64,000 nucleotides of DNA from Paenibacillus solanacearum (GCF_910593845.1 NZ_CAJVAS010000031.1:1-64000); one strand, 5' to 3'. Positions 53,304 through 62,873 are shown, counted from the stretch's first letter. The notes: a model not told the origin generated them from the sequence alone. Program-made: numbers and translations.

Positions 53304-53350
53304 TTGATTGAAATGTGATATATTTCGTACAGTAACATTTCGCATACGAA
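53304..53350. promoter_or_regulatory. Promoter region with two overlapping inverted repeats
   Basis: GAAATGT (53310) with ACATTTC (53335) and TTCGTA (53324) with TACGAA (53345) interlock just upstream of the secreted protein gene. TTGATT (53304-53309), 18 bases and TACAGT (53328-53333) is a possible promoter, though the -10 is weak. Confidence 0.4.
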
Positions 53351-53382
53351 GTGTTTTATAGAGACAAAGGGAGAGAAACCAA

Positions 53383-54237
53383 ATGAACAAAACAAAAAAA
53401 CGTTTCAAAAGCAGCTCTTTGCAAAAGAAATTAATTTCCGGCGGGCTGGCTTGTACTTTACTGTTCGGCGGAGCCATTCCAGCGGCTTTCGCGGATGGGG
53501 AAACCGTCGCGGTTGAAGCCACTGTCGACCAACAGCAGGTTGACTTGGTTGATCTTTTTGTTCAACAGCGCCTTCAATCTGCTGCTACGGAAGTCGCAGT
53601 CATCGCGGGTAAAGATTTTGCAAGCGTGCAGCTAAGCCTGAACAACGGATTATCGATCGCGGAAGCCGCCAATATGTCTGCTACCGCACTGGTGATCTCC
53701 ATGCTCCCTGCATTTAACCAATATATTGTTGAAACTACGAACGGCTTGTTGTCCGGTGATCAAACCGCGCAGCTGCAAAAAGAAGGACAATCCAAGCTGG
53801 TCGAAGCGATTACCACACCGGGATACGTGACAAATAACGATGTTGTAACCAAAATAGAGAACAGCCTGTCTGCAAAAATCGATACTTTTCTGAAAGCAAG
53901 CGGTTATACGGCAGCGGAAGAGAATACCTCCGGTCTTCAACAAACGGTTGCAAATCGAATCGCAACGATCATCGAGGACGCCGTCGATGCATCCGATCTG
54001 ACTTTGACCGACGTGCTCGTTCAGCTGGAGCTTGGCAGCACGCTCGCAGATGCCACTGGCATGGATTCGGCCGATCTGTCGATCCAACTGCAGCAGCTCG
54101 TGAACGAGGATATCGACACTGCCGCCGCTGTGAACGGAGTGAACGCCTTAACGGTCGAGGAGACAAAAGCCGACGCCGCCAAACTGATCGAGAAGCTCGT
54201 CTCCGAAAAAATGTGGGGCGCTTCCGAGCAAGCATAA
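53383..54237 (+). CDS. Secreted repeat protein encoded inside the Tad locus on the opposite strand
   Basis: A 284-residue protein with a signal peptide (residues 1-38, KK then hydrophobic, AFA-DG cleavage). The mature part is helical and acidic, with two clear copies of a motif in which a VQLSLNNGLSIAEAANMSA-like segment (near residue 70) recurs as VLVQLELGSTLADATGMDS (near 212). It is codon- and AT-richer than neighbours. It reads opposite to the Tad genes around it and is convergent with the 757-residue TadG-like gene, sharing a terminator. No family recognised. Confidence 0.8.
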   Translation: MNKTKKRFKSSSLQKKLISGGLACTLLFGGAIPAAFADGETVAVEATVDQQQVDLVDLFVQQRLQSAATEVAVIAGKDFASVQLSLNNGLSIAEAANMSATALVISMLPAFNQYIVETTNGLLSGDQTAQLQKEGQSKLVEAITTPGYVTNNDVVTKIENSLSAKIDTFLKASGYTAAEENTSGLQQTVANRIATIIEDAVDASDLTLTDVLVQLELGSTLADATGMDSADLSIQLQQLVNEDIDTAAAVNGVNALTVEETKADAAKLIEKLVSEKMWGASEQA

Positions 54238-54261
54238 GCTTCGCAGCTTCCGCCAAGACAC

Positions 54262-54291
54262 AAGGGCCTTCGGTACATACCGAGGGCTCTT
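54262..54291. terminator. Bidirectional terminator between the secreted protein and TadG-like genes
   Basis: AAGGGCCTTCGGT and ACCGAGGGCTCTT arms, with a four-base loop and one internal mismatch. It could stop transcription from both directions. Confidence 0.65.
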
Positions 54292-54318
54292 ATTCGTCTC
54301 GGGGCTGCCTACCTCGTC

Positions 54319-56592
54319 CTAGTAGTTCAGATGTGCCGTCCTCGTCATCAAGCATCGGCTTCCGCTTCCTTCACAGCCCGCAAACACGCTGTTTCCTATC
54401 GTCCTCATTACGCCCGGCATAAACCATAAGCGAAACGACGACGTCGCCGTTCCGGCGATATACGTCGGAACCGTGCTTAAATCGGTATCCGTATTGAGTT
54501 GCAGCAGCGCTTGCATCCGCGACATCAGCACCGATTCGCGGCTGTGCAGCAGCAAAAATAACCGCAGATGGTCTTTGTATCCCATCGTCAGCATGCTCCC
54601 GAAGCTGCGGGACAACGGAATTTGGTCCCCTTGAATCAGCTTCGTCATGTCTTGCATCGCCTGGACAGCCCCTTCGGCGACAGCGGCAAGCAGCACTAGC
54701 ATCGGCGAGCCTGCCGCAAGCACGCTTTTCGAAGGCTTAAGCAGCGCTTCCGTCGTGCCGATCGCCAAGCGAAGCGCGAACATTTCCGCATAGGCCATCG
54801 AGTAGTTGCCCGCGCAAGAATGAGATCCGTACAGCAAATACTCCACTTCCTGGTTCGTAAGAGGATGACTGTCCGGCCTGGAAAGCTCCTTCGAGTTTTT
54901 CACTACGCCGGATACATCTTTTTCCAGTCCTAACGTGCGATAACTGAACTTGCTGACCGCAAATTCATCGATGTAAAACTCGTCCCGCACCTCTAGCGCA
55001 AGATCGCCGAGCACGGAAAATAGCTTCATTGCGCTCAAACCGGCGGCATCCGCGCCTTTCAAGTCGACCTCCGGAACCGGCTGCGCGCTTGCAGCTTTAT
55101 TGTTATGCTGAAGATAGCTTTGATAAAACCCTTGGCTGCCGGCAATCGCCGGGTCGCCTAGCAGCTTGTTATACATCGCTTCGAAGGGATCTACCCCGGA
55201 AACGAGGCTGCAGCTGCCAAGCCCTTGCCGCACCTGGTCCAGCACGGGCTGCACTTTTTTGCGCTGCTCTCCTTTTTCCTTGTTGATGGCGCTTCTCGTT
55301 TGCTTGCGCTCCGTCTGCAAAGGGTTATACTTCGCATATAACTGCTGGGTTTGCTGCAAAAATCCGTCCAGTGCCTTTGTCGTCTGTTCGTACTTTTGCG
55401 ACGTAAACAGCAGCCCGTCTTGAATCTGGGCACGCACGCTGGCAAAAAGCGATACCGCTCCCGCAACGCCGCTATCCAGTTCGTCCAGCTCCTGGCGATC
55501 GATCAGCTTGATGCTGGCAAACACCGCTTCTGCATCCATGCCGCTGCCAGTCATCCGCCCTAGCTCCTCATTCAGCTCATCGTTCGTCTTTTTTACTTTT
55601 TTGATCGATTCCTGAAACGATGTCTTCAAGGACGATAACGCATTATAATCCGTCTCGGATTTGAGCTTCAGCAGAGCGAGCAGCTCGGCATAGCGCAGCA
55701 AGTCGCGCAGCAGCCCTTCATATTCGCTGACGATCTGCGCAGCGGTGTCTGCCTGCTTCTGCAGCGCATTGCGCGATTCTATCAGCCCGGCAATCGCATG
55801 AGCCGCGCCGGCTCCTGCCTGAGCGAGCGAAACGATGCTCATATCGATGCCGCGAATCGTCTCTCGGAGCGATTTCAGCTGATTTTGTGCAGTTTGCAGC
55901 GTGGAGCGCACCTCTTCGACCGTATGAATGCCGATCCGCCCGCTTAGCTCGTTCATATCCCGCAAGTTGGTTTGATAGAACGGATGCAAATTCGCCGCCT
56001 TTTCTTTCAATGCGGTAAAATCGTCCCACGCCTCGGCCATCTGCTCGTCCCGATCTTCGAGCAGCTTTTCTACCTTCCCCGCTTTTTCGGCAAACCGGGA
56101 GGCGCCTCCCACTTGCTGCGACAAGCCGTTTTTCTTGAATTTATCCAATATTTCAAGTCCGTACGAAATCGGCGCACGGTATTTCATTTCCTCCAATATT
56201 TGCCCCTTCATGACTTCGTGGTTGGCGAGAGAATACATCGGAGTTAACCGCGCCGTTCCTTCTTCCAGCTTCATATCGATCAGCCGGAACTGCCCGGCTC
56301 CATCGCTTCCCCCGGACAAATTGCCATCGACCGTGCGCTTGAACAACTCCGTTTGACGCGCCGAATCTTGTGCGAGCCCGTACAAACCATAAACTTGCAG
56401 CGGGCTGGAATACGCCGATAACGTAGAGCGAACGCCAGCCTTTACCGCATTTTCCGTTTCGCGCTCCGCACTTTTCCATCGCACGATATCGATCAGAAGA
56501 CCACAAGCGACAAAGAGCGGAACCAAGATCAATAACAAGTATATCGAGACCGCGCCCTGCTGATCCGACCACCACTGTTTCCAGCGACGCAA
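54319..56592 (-). CDS. TadG-like large pilus-assembly protein
   Basis: A 757-residue protein with the TadE/G-type N-terminus WSDQQGAVSIYLLLILVPLF (helix about 15-37) and a very large extracellular part. The middle (about 180-450) is strongly predicted coiled coil, rich in Glu, Lys and Leu, and the C-terminus is hydrophobic-patterned but has no second clear membrane helix. It would be a minor pilin or pilus-associated factor. TTG start with GGAGGG six bases upstream. Confidence 0.8.
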   Translation of the reverse strand: MRRWKQWWSDQQGAVSIYLLLILVPLFVACGLLIDIVRWKSAERETENAVKAGVRSTLSAYSSPLQVYGLYGLAQDSARQTELFKRTVDGNLSGGSDGAGQFRLIDMKLEEGTARLTPMYSLANHEVMKGQILEEMKYRAPISYGLEILDKFKKNGLSQQVGGASRFAEKAGKVEKLLEDRDEQMAEAWDDFTALKEKAANLHPFYQTNLRDMNELSGRIGIHTVEEVRSTLQTAQNQLKSLRETIRGIDMSIVSLAQAGAGAAHAIAGLIESRNALQKQADTAAQIVSEYEGLLRDLLRYAELLALLKLKSETDYNALSSLKTSFQESIKKVKKTNDELNEELGRMTGSGMDAEAVFASIKLIDRQELDELDSGVAGAVSLFASVRAQIQDGLLFTSQKYEQTTKALDGFLQQTQQLYAKYNPLQTERKQTRSAINKEKGEQRKKVQPVLDQVRQGLGSCSLVSGVDPFEAMYNKLLGDPAIAGSQGFYQSYLQHNNKAASAQPVPEVDLKGADAAGLSAMKLFSVLGDLALEVRDEFYIDEFAVSKFSYRTLGLEKDVSGVVKNSKELSRPDSHPLTNQEVEYLLYGSHSCAGNYSMAYAEMFALRLAIGTTEALLKPSKSVLAAGSPMLVLLAAVAEGAVQAMQDMTKLIQGDQIPLSRSFGSMLTMGYKDHLRLFLLLHSRESVLMSRMQALLQLNTDTDLSTVPTYIAGTATSSFRLWFMPGVMRTIGNSVFAGCEGSGSRCLMTRTAHLNY

Positions 56593-56614
56593 ACACTTCC
56601 CTCCGTCCGCATGA

Positions 56615-57625
56615 TTATTCGTGCAGGATGACTACGATTCCACTGCGTTCAAGCTGCTGCTTCAGCCCTTGACTCAACTTAACTTTATCCTGCTTGGACA
56701 GCTTGAAAAAATGCCATACGACGCCCTGCACCTGCGTCCCCTGCCATAACAGCTCGATGTCCTTGGGCATTTGGACTTCGCGCAAATTTTTTTCGTTAAA
56801 TGTATAATACGCTTGATGGGCAATCCCCCTGGCATCGAACGCGTCGATTTCCCGTTTAGTCCCGGGGCTTACCTGCACCTTCTCCTTCGTTCCGCCTACG
56901 AGCGTTCGCAAGTAGTTGGCCGCTTGCTCGTGATTTGTAATTTTGACCGGTTCTTTCACGGCGGTTTTCGGCTCGACAAGTGATTGCAGCGCCTCTCGAG
57001 GCTTGATGCGGCCTTTGATTTCGGCGAGAAACGTCCGCGCCAAGTCGGTCAGCCGAATCGTCTCCATCGGATCCGTTACATAAGCGTGCGCGTCCGCATC
57101 GACTGACGTTTTGTTCCATAGACGGCTCGTTGAAGCCGGCGAAGTAAACGGTCTTTGGAGATCAACGCCGATTTTACGCAGCAGTCCTCCGTTTTCGTAT
57201 TGAAGCTCTCCACGCCAAGATGGAGGGAACCAGGCCGCGCTTTTCGTCAGCTTCGCTGTGGGCGACGATCCAGTCGGTATCGGCCCGCTAACCGGAAGCG
57301 TTACTTTGACTGCGCCGGTCGGAAGCAGGAAGCTGAACAAATTGGACAAGTTGTCGTTCGTCAGCCTCCAATACAACCCGTCGTTCGAACCGGCATCCAC
57401 CTCACCGGTCTGCAAATCTTTGCCGCTGTTGTCCCACGCGTACGCCGCCCGCTCCGCTGATAAGGCCGCCGCCTGCAGGAGCGAGGTCTGGTTGTACCAG
57501 AAGAGCGCCACAAACAGCAGGCTGACGGTGACAACCAAAATGAGCGGCATCGTTAACGACGCTTCGATCGTAAACTGTCCGCATGCGCTGCGGAACAATC
57601 CGGACCATCGGCCGGTGCGCTTCAT
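56615..57625 (-). CDS. TadE/TadF-type pseudopilin, long form
   Basis: A 336-residue protein with an N-terminal cytoplasmic stretch, the pilin-like motif GQFTIEASLTMPLILVV near residue 16 including the conserved Glu, a membrane helix to about 43 and a 290-residue outer domain that looks mixed alpha/beta with no recognised enzymatic motif. It lies two bases after the Flp pilin stop. Confidence 0.82.
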   Translation of the reverse strand: MKRTGRWSGLFRSACGQFTIEASLTMPLILVVTVSLLFVALFWYNQTSLLQAAALSAERAAYAWDNSGKDLQTGEVDAGSNDGLYWRLTNDNLSNLFSFLLPTGAVKVTLPVSGPIPTGSSPTAKLTKSAAWFPPSWRGELQYENGGLLRKIGVDLQRPFTSPASTSRLWNKTSVDADAHAYVTDPMETIRLTDLARTFLAEIKGRIKPREALQSLVEPKTAVKEPVKITNHEQAANYLRTLVGGTKEKVQVSPGTKREIDAFDARGIAHQAYYTFNEKNLREVQMPKDIELLWQGTQVQGVVWHFFKLSKQDKVKLSQGLKQQLERSGIVVILHE

Positions 57626-57627
57626 GG

Positions 57628-57858
57628 CTATGGGGTGGTCGGCGGCGAGAGCGTGTCTGCGTCGGACCGTATGGAGCCGGACTGGCTGTTGATTTCCGTA
57701 TTCGCTTTACTGAACAAATCCCCTACCCACTTCATAATCCACTTTCTAAACGCGATCGCAATAATCAGAAGCACGGCGATAATCAGCAATATTTCCAGCG
57801 TGCCGAGTCCGTCCTCCTCTTTCCAAAAACGTTTCCATCCTGCCAGTACCCATGTCAT
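57628..57858 (-). CDS. Flp1-type type IVb pilin
   Basis: A 76-residue prepilin. The Flp motif reads DGLGTLEILLIIAVLLII, with a Gly before the predicted cleavage point and Glu at position 5 after it, then a hydrophobic helix to about residue 40 and a hydrophilic Ser/Asp-rich tail. The A24 peptidase encoded downstream would process it. Major pilus subunit candidate. Confidence 0.85.
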   Translation of the reverse strand: MTWVLAGWKRFWKEEDGLGTLEILLIIAVLLIIAIAFRKWIMKWVGDLFSKANTEINSQSGSIRSDADTLSPPTTP

Positions 57859-57891
57859 TTCTTCAACACTCCTTTTTGTCGTTGATTGTCT

Positions 57892-58764
57892 TTAATTCAT
57901 AACGAGCAGTGCAGGGGCAGCGATGATGATCATCACCGCGAAAAAAATGAGCACCATCGGAAACACCATCTTCGACGAAGCCTCTTCACCAAGCGTCCTC
58001 GCCAGCGCTTTTCGCTTCTCCCACAGCGTGACCGACAGCTCCTTCAGCGAGATGATCAAGTCTTCGCCGCCCCGTTTGTAATTGAGCAGCAGCGTCGTCG
58101 TGAAGAGCGAGACCTCCGGCAAACCGCATCGTTTGCTGAAATCCTCCATTACTCTCGGAAACGACGCATTCATCTTCAGCGCATATACTGCCACACTCAG
58201 CTCCTTTTGTAGCGGCGTCATCTCCTCACCCTTCGTATGTACCGTACGGACGAGTGCCTGCGCTACCGTCTCGCCCGCGCCAATCAGCAGCATCAGCTGG
58301 TTCACGACTTCCGGCAGCTCGATCAGCATTTGCCGTTTTTTTCGCTTCAACTGGTCATATGTTTGCTTATAAAGCAAAAAGGGGAGAAGCAGCGCGAGCA
58401 GAACGCCGTAAACGAGCATTTCTGCGTTTCCTTCCGTCGCGCCGCCAAGCGCCGTGAACAGGCAGATGACGGCGTACATCAGGATCAGCAGTTTGGCTAA
58501 AAACCATCGGGTATAGGGCAGCGCCTGCTTCGCGCCGTACAGCCCGATCATCAGCTGATGAACTTTCCCTACGGAAGCCGTAAAGCGCTCGGACAAGCGG
58601 CAGCGATCGGCACACCATAACGCGGCAGCGCTCAAACGGACGAACGCCGTGCCGCGAAACAGTTCAGGATGGCCCGCGACCCAGCTAACGTACTGCCGAC
58701 GGCTCCGGATGACAGCGACGCCTGCCGCCGCTGCCTCCAGCATCAACAAAACATACATCCACAA
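57892..58764 (-). CDS. TadC-like inner membrane protein (type II secretion F domain)
   Basis: A 290-residue membrane protein with about four helices (1-20, 95-115, 118-135, 260-288) and the T2SF fold around ELPEVVNQLMLLIGAGETVAQ near residue 147 and GGEDLIISLKELS near 230. It partners with TadB below the CpaF motor. TTG start; AAGGTG lies ten bases upstream, and an ATG is in frame two codons later. Confidence 0.82.
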   Translation of the reverse strand: MWMYVLLMLEAAAAGVAVIRSRRQYVSWVAGHPELFRGTAFVRLSAAALWCADRCRLSERFTASVGKVHQLMIGLYGAKQALPYTRWFLAKLLILMYAVICLFTALGGATEGNAEMLVYGVLLALLLPFLLYKQTYDQLKRKKRQMLIELPEVVNQLMLLIGAGETVAQALVRTVHTKGEEMTPLQKELSVAVYALKMNASFPRVMEDFSKRCGLPEVSLFTTTLLLNYKRGGEDLIISLKELSVTLWEKRKALARTLGEEASSKMVFPMVLIFFAVMIIIAAPALLVMN

Positions 58765-58771
58765 ACGTTTG

Positions 58772-59596
58772 TCACACCTTTATATCCATAATTTTTTGCG
58801 TCAAAAAAAAGCATCCTGCAAAGATGACAAGCGCGCCGGACATGATGAGCGGCCCTCCTCCTGTGTACAAAGGCTCCATATAATCCGGTGTGCTCCACGC
58901 CAGCGCAGCTACAATGACCAGAGGCGCTGCGGTCAGCACTTTGGCTTCGAACCGCTTCTGCGCAAGCAGCACCTTCGTCTCCTGCTCGATTTCGAGCTTG
59001 TCCTGCAGCAGAACCGCCGTACGGCGCACGACCTGTACGAGACTTCCGCCAAGCCGCTTGCACGTGACGAATACGTCGGCGAACTGTTCGATCTCTGCGA
59101 TTCCCGCTCTTCGGCTGAAGCCGATCAAGCAAGCCTCCACCGTCTCGCCGTTCTCGATTTTCCGATTCATCACCTCAAGCTCTTTAATGATCATGACGCC
59201 GGAATCGGGATACAGCAGACGCAGATCGTTCAGCGCTTCCTGCAACGCCGATTCTACGGATCGTCCGGCGCCGAGCGCAGACGACAGCGCAGCGAGCAGT
59301 TGCTTAAACTGCAGCTTCATATTGTCTTTTTGCTTGCGGATTAACCCTTTGCGGTAAATGATCGGATACCCTGTGCCAAGAAGTGCGAAAACCATTACGG
59401 CAAGCGGCCGGTTGTAAAAAATGTATGCGATTCCCCCCAGCACAGCCGCTCCCCATATCGCGGACCACAGCAACTGGTTCATGGACATCGTGTAACTGTT
59501 GTAGTCGGGCAATACCGCCTTGGCTTCGCCGCCGCGTCTTCCAGGCCGCAATAGCGCAGCTTCATTGCGCAGCATGCCGATGACACTCGTCTTCAA
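58772..59596 (-). CDS. TadB-like inner membrane protein (type II secretion F domain)
   Basis: A 274-residue membrane protein with helices near residues 43-60, 65-80 and two near 225-270 and the T2SF core KQLLAALSSALGAGRSVESAL near residue 95. It probably forms a heterodimer platform with TadC. TTG 59596 is chosen because GGAGG lies just upstream; the longer frame has no ribosome site. Confidence 0.82.
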   Translation of the reverse strand: MKTSVIGMLRNEAALLRPGRRGGEAKAVLPDYNSYTMSMNQLLWSAIWGAAVLGGIAYIFYNRPLAVMVFALLGTGYPIIYRKGLIRKQKDNMKLQFKQLLAALSSALGAGRSVESALQEALNDLRLLYPDSGVMIIKELEVMNRKIENGETVEACLIGFSRRAGIAEIEQFADVFVTCKRLGGSLVQVVRRTAVLLQDKLEIEQETKVLLAQKRFEAKVLTAAPLVIVAALAWSTPDYMEPLYTGGGPLIMSGALVIFAGCFFLTQKIMDIKV

Positions 59597-59691
59597 GCGT
59601 CGACCTCCTTTCCTTGAACTGCACGTGGATAACACAGCACCGCCGTACAAGCCGCACCGGCATTATCGTTTGTCGATGCAGTCTTACTCGG

Positions 59692-60915
59692 TTAAGCGAG
59701 CCCCGCCATCTCCAGCTTCCAGACGCGCTGCATCGGCTGCCCGGTCGGCTGTAGTCCGCCAAGCACTTTCCCTTCCGGCGTAGTTCCCGTTTCCACGAAA
59801 CGGTACAGCGAGTTCAGCTGGATCTCGCCGTCCGAGATTCCGGTGATTTCAGCGATTTCGGTGACCCGCCGGGAGCGGTCCCGAAGCCGCTGGAGGTGCA
59901 CCATCACATCGATCGACGACGTAATCTGCTTGCGAACGACCTCCACCGGCAAATTGGCCGCCCCGCCCAGCACCATTGTCTCCAGACGGCTCAGCATATC
60001 TTTGACGGAATTGGCATGCCCCGTCGAGAGGCTGCCGTCATGCCCAGTGTTCATTGCCTGCAGCATATCAAGCGATTCGGCGCCCCTTACTTCGCCGACG
60101 ATGATCCGGTTCGGGCGCATGCGAAGCGAGGAGCGAATCAAATCGCGAATCGTGATCTCCCCTTTTCCTTCGGTGTTCGCATTGCGCGTCTCCAGGCTGA
60201 CCACGTTCGGGATGCCGCGAATTTGCAGTTCCGCCGAGTCCTCGATGGTAATGATTCGCTCGTCTGAGGGAATATACTGGGCGAGTGCGTTCAGAAACGT
60301 CGTCTTCCCCGAACCCGTCCCGCCGCCGATGAACAGGTTGTACTTGGCCCGCACCAGCCGGATCAAATGCTCGGCCGCTTCCTCCGTCAGCGCCCCCTTC
60401 CCGATCAAGTCGTCAAGTGTCAGCGGGTGCTCGGGGAATTTGCGGATCGTCATCGCCGGACCGCGCAGCGCGATCGGCGGCAGCACGATGTTGACCCGAG
60501 AGCCGTCTTTCAGCCTGGCGTCGACGATCGGACTGGACTCGTTCACCATCCGGTTCACTTTAGCGACGATAGCCTGGATCGTATCTTCCAACTTCTCGCT
60601 GCTTTCAAAGCGAATATCGGTTTCCAGCACTTGCCCATCCTTCTCGATAAAAATCTGGTCGTGCCTGTTGATCATAATTTCCGTAATGGAGCGATCGTCG
60701 ACGAGCGGCTGCAACACATCCAGCCCCCGAAACGAGTTATACAGCTCCGTCACGAGCCGCTGCTTCTGACCGGCGGTCAGAAACGCGCTTCGGGAGTATG
60801 CAAACACCTCCTGTTCGATCATGTCCATCAGGCTTTCGTCCGACAAAGAATGGTTAAAATCGATACTGTCGGTAATGCGCTGTTTGAGCGCTTGTTTCGT
60901 TTCTGCGGACCACAT
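59692..60915 (-). CDS. CpaF/TadA pilus-assembly ATPase
   Basis: A 407-residue ATPase of the type II/IV secretion E superfamily. Walker A IGGGTGSGKTT near residue 197, Asp box RIITIEDSAELQI near 222, Walker B region RIIVGEVRGAES near 270 and His box MNTGHDGSLSTGHANS near 292. It powers pilus extension and retraction. The start lies eight bases after the CpaE-like gene stop; all-beta N-terminal domain (20-110) is typical. Confidence 0.92.
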   Translation of the reverse strand: MWSAETKQALKQRITDSIDFNHSLSDESLMDMIEQEVFAYSRSAFLTAGQKQRLVTELYNSFRGLDVLQPLVDDRSITEIMINRHDQIFIEKDGQVLETDIRFESSEKLEDTIQAIVAKVNRMVNESSPIVDARLKDGSRVNIVLPPIALRGPAMTIRKFPEHPLTLDDLIGKGALTEEAAEHLIRLVRAKYNLFIGGGTGSGKTTFLNALAQYIPSDERIITIEDSAELQIRGIPNVVSLETRNANTEGKGEITIRDLIRSSLRMRPNRIIVGEVRGAESLDMLQAMNTGHDGSLSTGHANSVKDMLSRLETMVLGGAANLPVEVVRKQITSSIDVMVHLQRLRDRSRRVTEIAEITGISDGEIQLNSLYRFVETGTTPEGKVLGGLQPTGQPMQRVWKLEMAGLA

Positions 60916-60923
60916 GCTTTACG

Positions 60924-62045
60924 TCACCTCGCTGCCGCCTGGCCGGAATCGAGCAGCTCGGCGGCTGCCTGGGCAAAAGCGGAATGATACATATGCTCCA
61001 CACGCGTAAATGCTTTCCATTCGGGCACGTATGGAAGCGAACCGTCGATGTCCAAGCCGATGTGCTTGAAATCGTTCAGTGCCGGTCCCGTCCGCTTGTT
61101 ATGAACGAAAATCCGCTTATGCCCGGGCATATCCGCAAGCGCAGGTATTTCCTGTCTCCAGCGGCTCAGCAGCTCCGCCGTTTTTTGCAAATAGACGCAG
61201 TCATCGAGCAGCAGCCAGACGACCCGATCCGCCAACGCCAGTACACTGTGCCCCGCTTCGTTCGGACATGATTCGAGATCGACGACGAGCGTATCGTATA
61301 TGCCCGCAGCCGCAATGCCGCCGATCATCGCCGCCGCGTCCGCTCCCGTCATCTCCCGCCATTCCGCGACATTCGCGGTCGGCGGAATGTAATCGAATTT
61401 GAAAGCGGGATGCTTCAGCTTCCACTTCTCCAGCCTGCCTGCAATATGCTGCGGGTTCGTCTTCGCATAATACAGCAAACCGGAAAAAGCTTCCGAGGAC
61501 GCAGCGGCGTCCGCTGGGTACCATGCTCTTGACGGCAGCATCTCCAAGCTCAAGCAGCCAGTACGCTCTCCAAGCAGCGCCAGCTGCTGAGCCAAATGCA
61601 CCGCCGTCACCGTCTTGCCCGCGCCGCCCGTTGTAGAATAGACAGCGACAACCTTCGTTCCTTTCGAACCGCGAAGCGGCTCGGATACGGAAAATTCGTT
61701 ATAATGGGCGATGACTGCGGATACCAGCCGGTCCAACGGCTGGTATTTGCACAGCACCGGGTACTCGAGCAGCCCTTGACTTGGCGGATGATTGCTAATG
61801 ATTACCGTGCAGCCGAGCTTGATGCGATATACCTCATCGGGCAGCGGCAGCCACGATTCATGAATCAGCAGGATGAACGGCTCCGTCGTCTCCTCCGCGA
61901 AGCGAAGCCCCTGTTCAAACACCTTGAAACACCGGACCGTGAACCGTGCCGCATCGTCCGAGGAGCGAATGTATGCGGAGAGCATGTCTCCGAAATACGC
62001 ATCGGAGTCGAGCAGCACTAACGTCATTTTCGCGATAACGCACAC
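60924..62045 (-). CDS. CpaE-like ATPase of the Tad locus
   Basis: A protein of about 370 residues: an N-terminal pseudo-receiver-like domain (1-115) and a MinD/ParA-type ATPase domain with P-loop STTGGAGKT near residue 140, which lacks the signature lysine seen in ParA, as in other CpaE members. Later motifs include DTLVVDLESCP near 250 and RIFVHNKRTG near 320. GTG 62045 is the longest start, but ATG 62027 is possible; neither has ideal ribosome-site spacing. CpaE positions the pilus machine at the pole in other bacteria. Confidence 0.82.
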   Translation of the reverse strand: MCVIAKMTLVLLDSDAYFGDMLSAYIRSSDDAARFTVRCFKVFEQGLRFAEETTEPFILLIHESWLPLPDEVYRIKLGCTVIISNHPPSQGLLEYPVLCKYQPLDRLVSAVIAHYNEFSVSEPLRGSKGTKVVAVYSTTGGAGKTVTAVHLAQQLALLGERTGCLSLEMLPSRAWYPADAAASSEAFSGLLYYAKTNPQHIAGRLEKWKLKHPAFKFDYIPPTANVAEWREMTGADAAAMIGGIAAAGIYDTLVVDLESCPNEAGHSVLALADRVVWLLLDDCVYLQKTAELLSRWRQEIPALADMPGHKRIFVHNKRTGPALNDFKHIGLDIDGSLPYVPEWKAFTRVEHMYHSAFAQAAAELLDSGQAAAR

Positions 62046-62062
62046 CTCTCCTCACTTTTATT

Positions 62063-62135
62063 AATGAAATGCCCCATGAACCTTTGCTTTGCACGGCAAG
62101 GTGTATACCTAAACCGAACTCGGGTGCATTTCATT
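62063..62135 (-). promoter_or_regulatory. Leader of the Tad locus with a perfect 10-base inverted repeat
   Basis: AATGAAATGC (62063-62072) and GCATTTCATT (62126-62135) enclose 53 bases with a further CCTTTGC/GGCAAGG pairing. It lies just before the ribosome site of the first Tad gene, so the RNA could fold near it. In 62046-62381 I see this leader, the terminator at 62220 and nothing else. Confidence 0.45.
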
Positions 62136-62219
62136 CGTCGGGCGTAGCCAGATCGCTTCAGATACTCCTCCTCCCCGCAGCTTGTTCTCCCCACGCCTTG
62201 AACTTTTAACTCGGGACAA

Positions 62220-62272
62220 CAAAAAAAGCACGCGCTATGAAAGAACGTAATGTTCTAAACATAGCGGTGCTT
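62220..62272 (-). terminator. Terminator of the DinB gene
   Basis: AAGCACGCGCTATG and CATAGCGGTGCTT arms (one unpaired base) around an inner GAAC/GTTC hairpin. On the minus strand it is followed by TTTTTTTGTT. It separates the DinB gene from the Tad locus. Confidence 0.8.
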
Positions 62273-62381
62273 CCGCATGTGAATTTACAATTTATTGTAT
62301 CATATCATATTTTTAGGTAAACGTAAATAAGTTCTTGTCTGCAATTCCATCCGCACATGGAATGATTCCTCAGGCGAGGAT

Positions 62382-62852
62382 TTACCGGCGCTGAGCGGCA
62401 TAGGCTTGTTTGTTTCGTTCGATTTGCTGAATATGCCGGTCGACATGCTGAACGAACATCCTTACGATATCTTCCAGCGTTTGTTTGCCTGCCGTGTTAT
62501 GCATTCCGGTTCGCTGCCAAACGTCGTCAGCTATATTTTCAAGAATGGGGGTCATGGAAGCGCGCAAAGCGCGGAACAAAAAAAGGTAGGTGTACATATC
62601 GAGCGACCGATAGTCGAGCCGCGAGGCCCACGCATCGGGATCGAACTTCAGCAGCGGCGGGTTATCTTCGGAAATGACGCGTTTCATGCGCTCAATGGCG
62701 TTGAGCTCCGCATCGCACAGATGAATCACCACTTCTTTGATGCTCCATTTGTCCGCCGCCGGCTTGAATACGAGCTGCTCCTCGCATAACCCGTCCATCG
62801 CCGAAACCAGCCGATCATAGCCTGCCGCGTAGCCTTGCACCAATGCTTCCAT
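62382..62852 (-). CDS. DinB-family metal-binding protein
   Basis: A 156-residue four-helix bundle of the DinB/YfiT type. The three metal-binding histidines fit the pattern in KEVVIHLCDAE near residue 44 and FVQHVDRHIQQ near 135. These proteins often carry thiol-transfer roles with bacillithiol, which this organism likely makes. Start is well placed at the end of a short intergenic space with the next methyltransferase (21 bases). Confidence 0.85.
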   Translation of the reverse strand: MEALVQGYAAGYDRLVSAMDGLCEEQLVFKPAADKWSIKEVVIHLCDAELNAIERMKRVISEDNPPLLKFDPDAWASRLDYRSLDMYTYLFLFRALRASMTPILENIADDVWQRTGMHNTAGKQTLEDIVRMFVQHVDRHIQQIERNKQAYAAQRR

Positions 62853-62873
62853 GTCCCCATCCAGCTCCTATCT

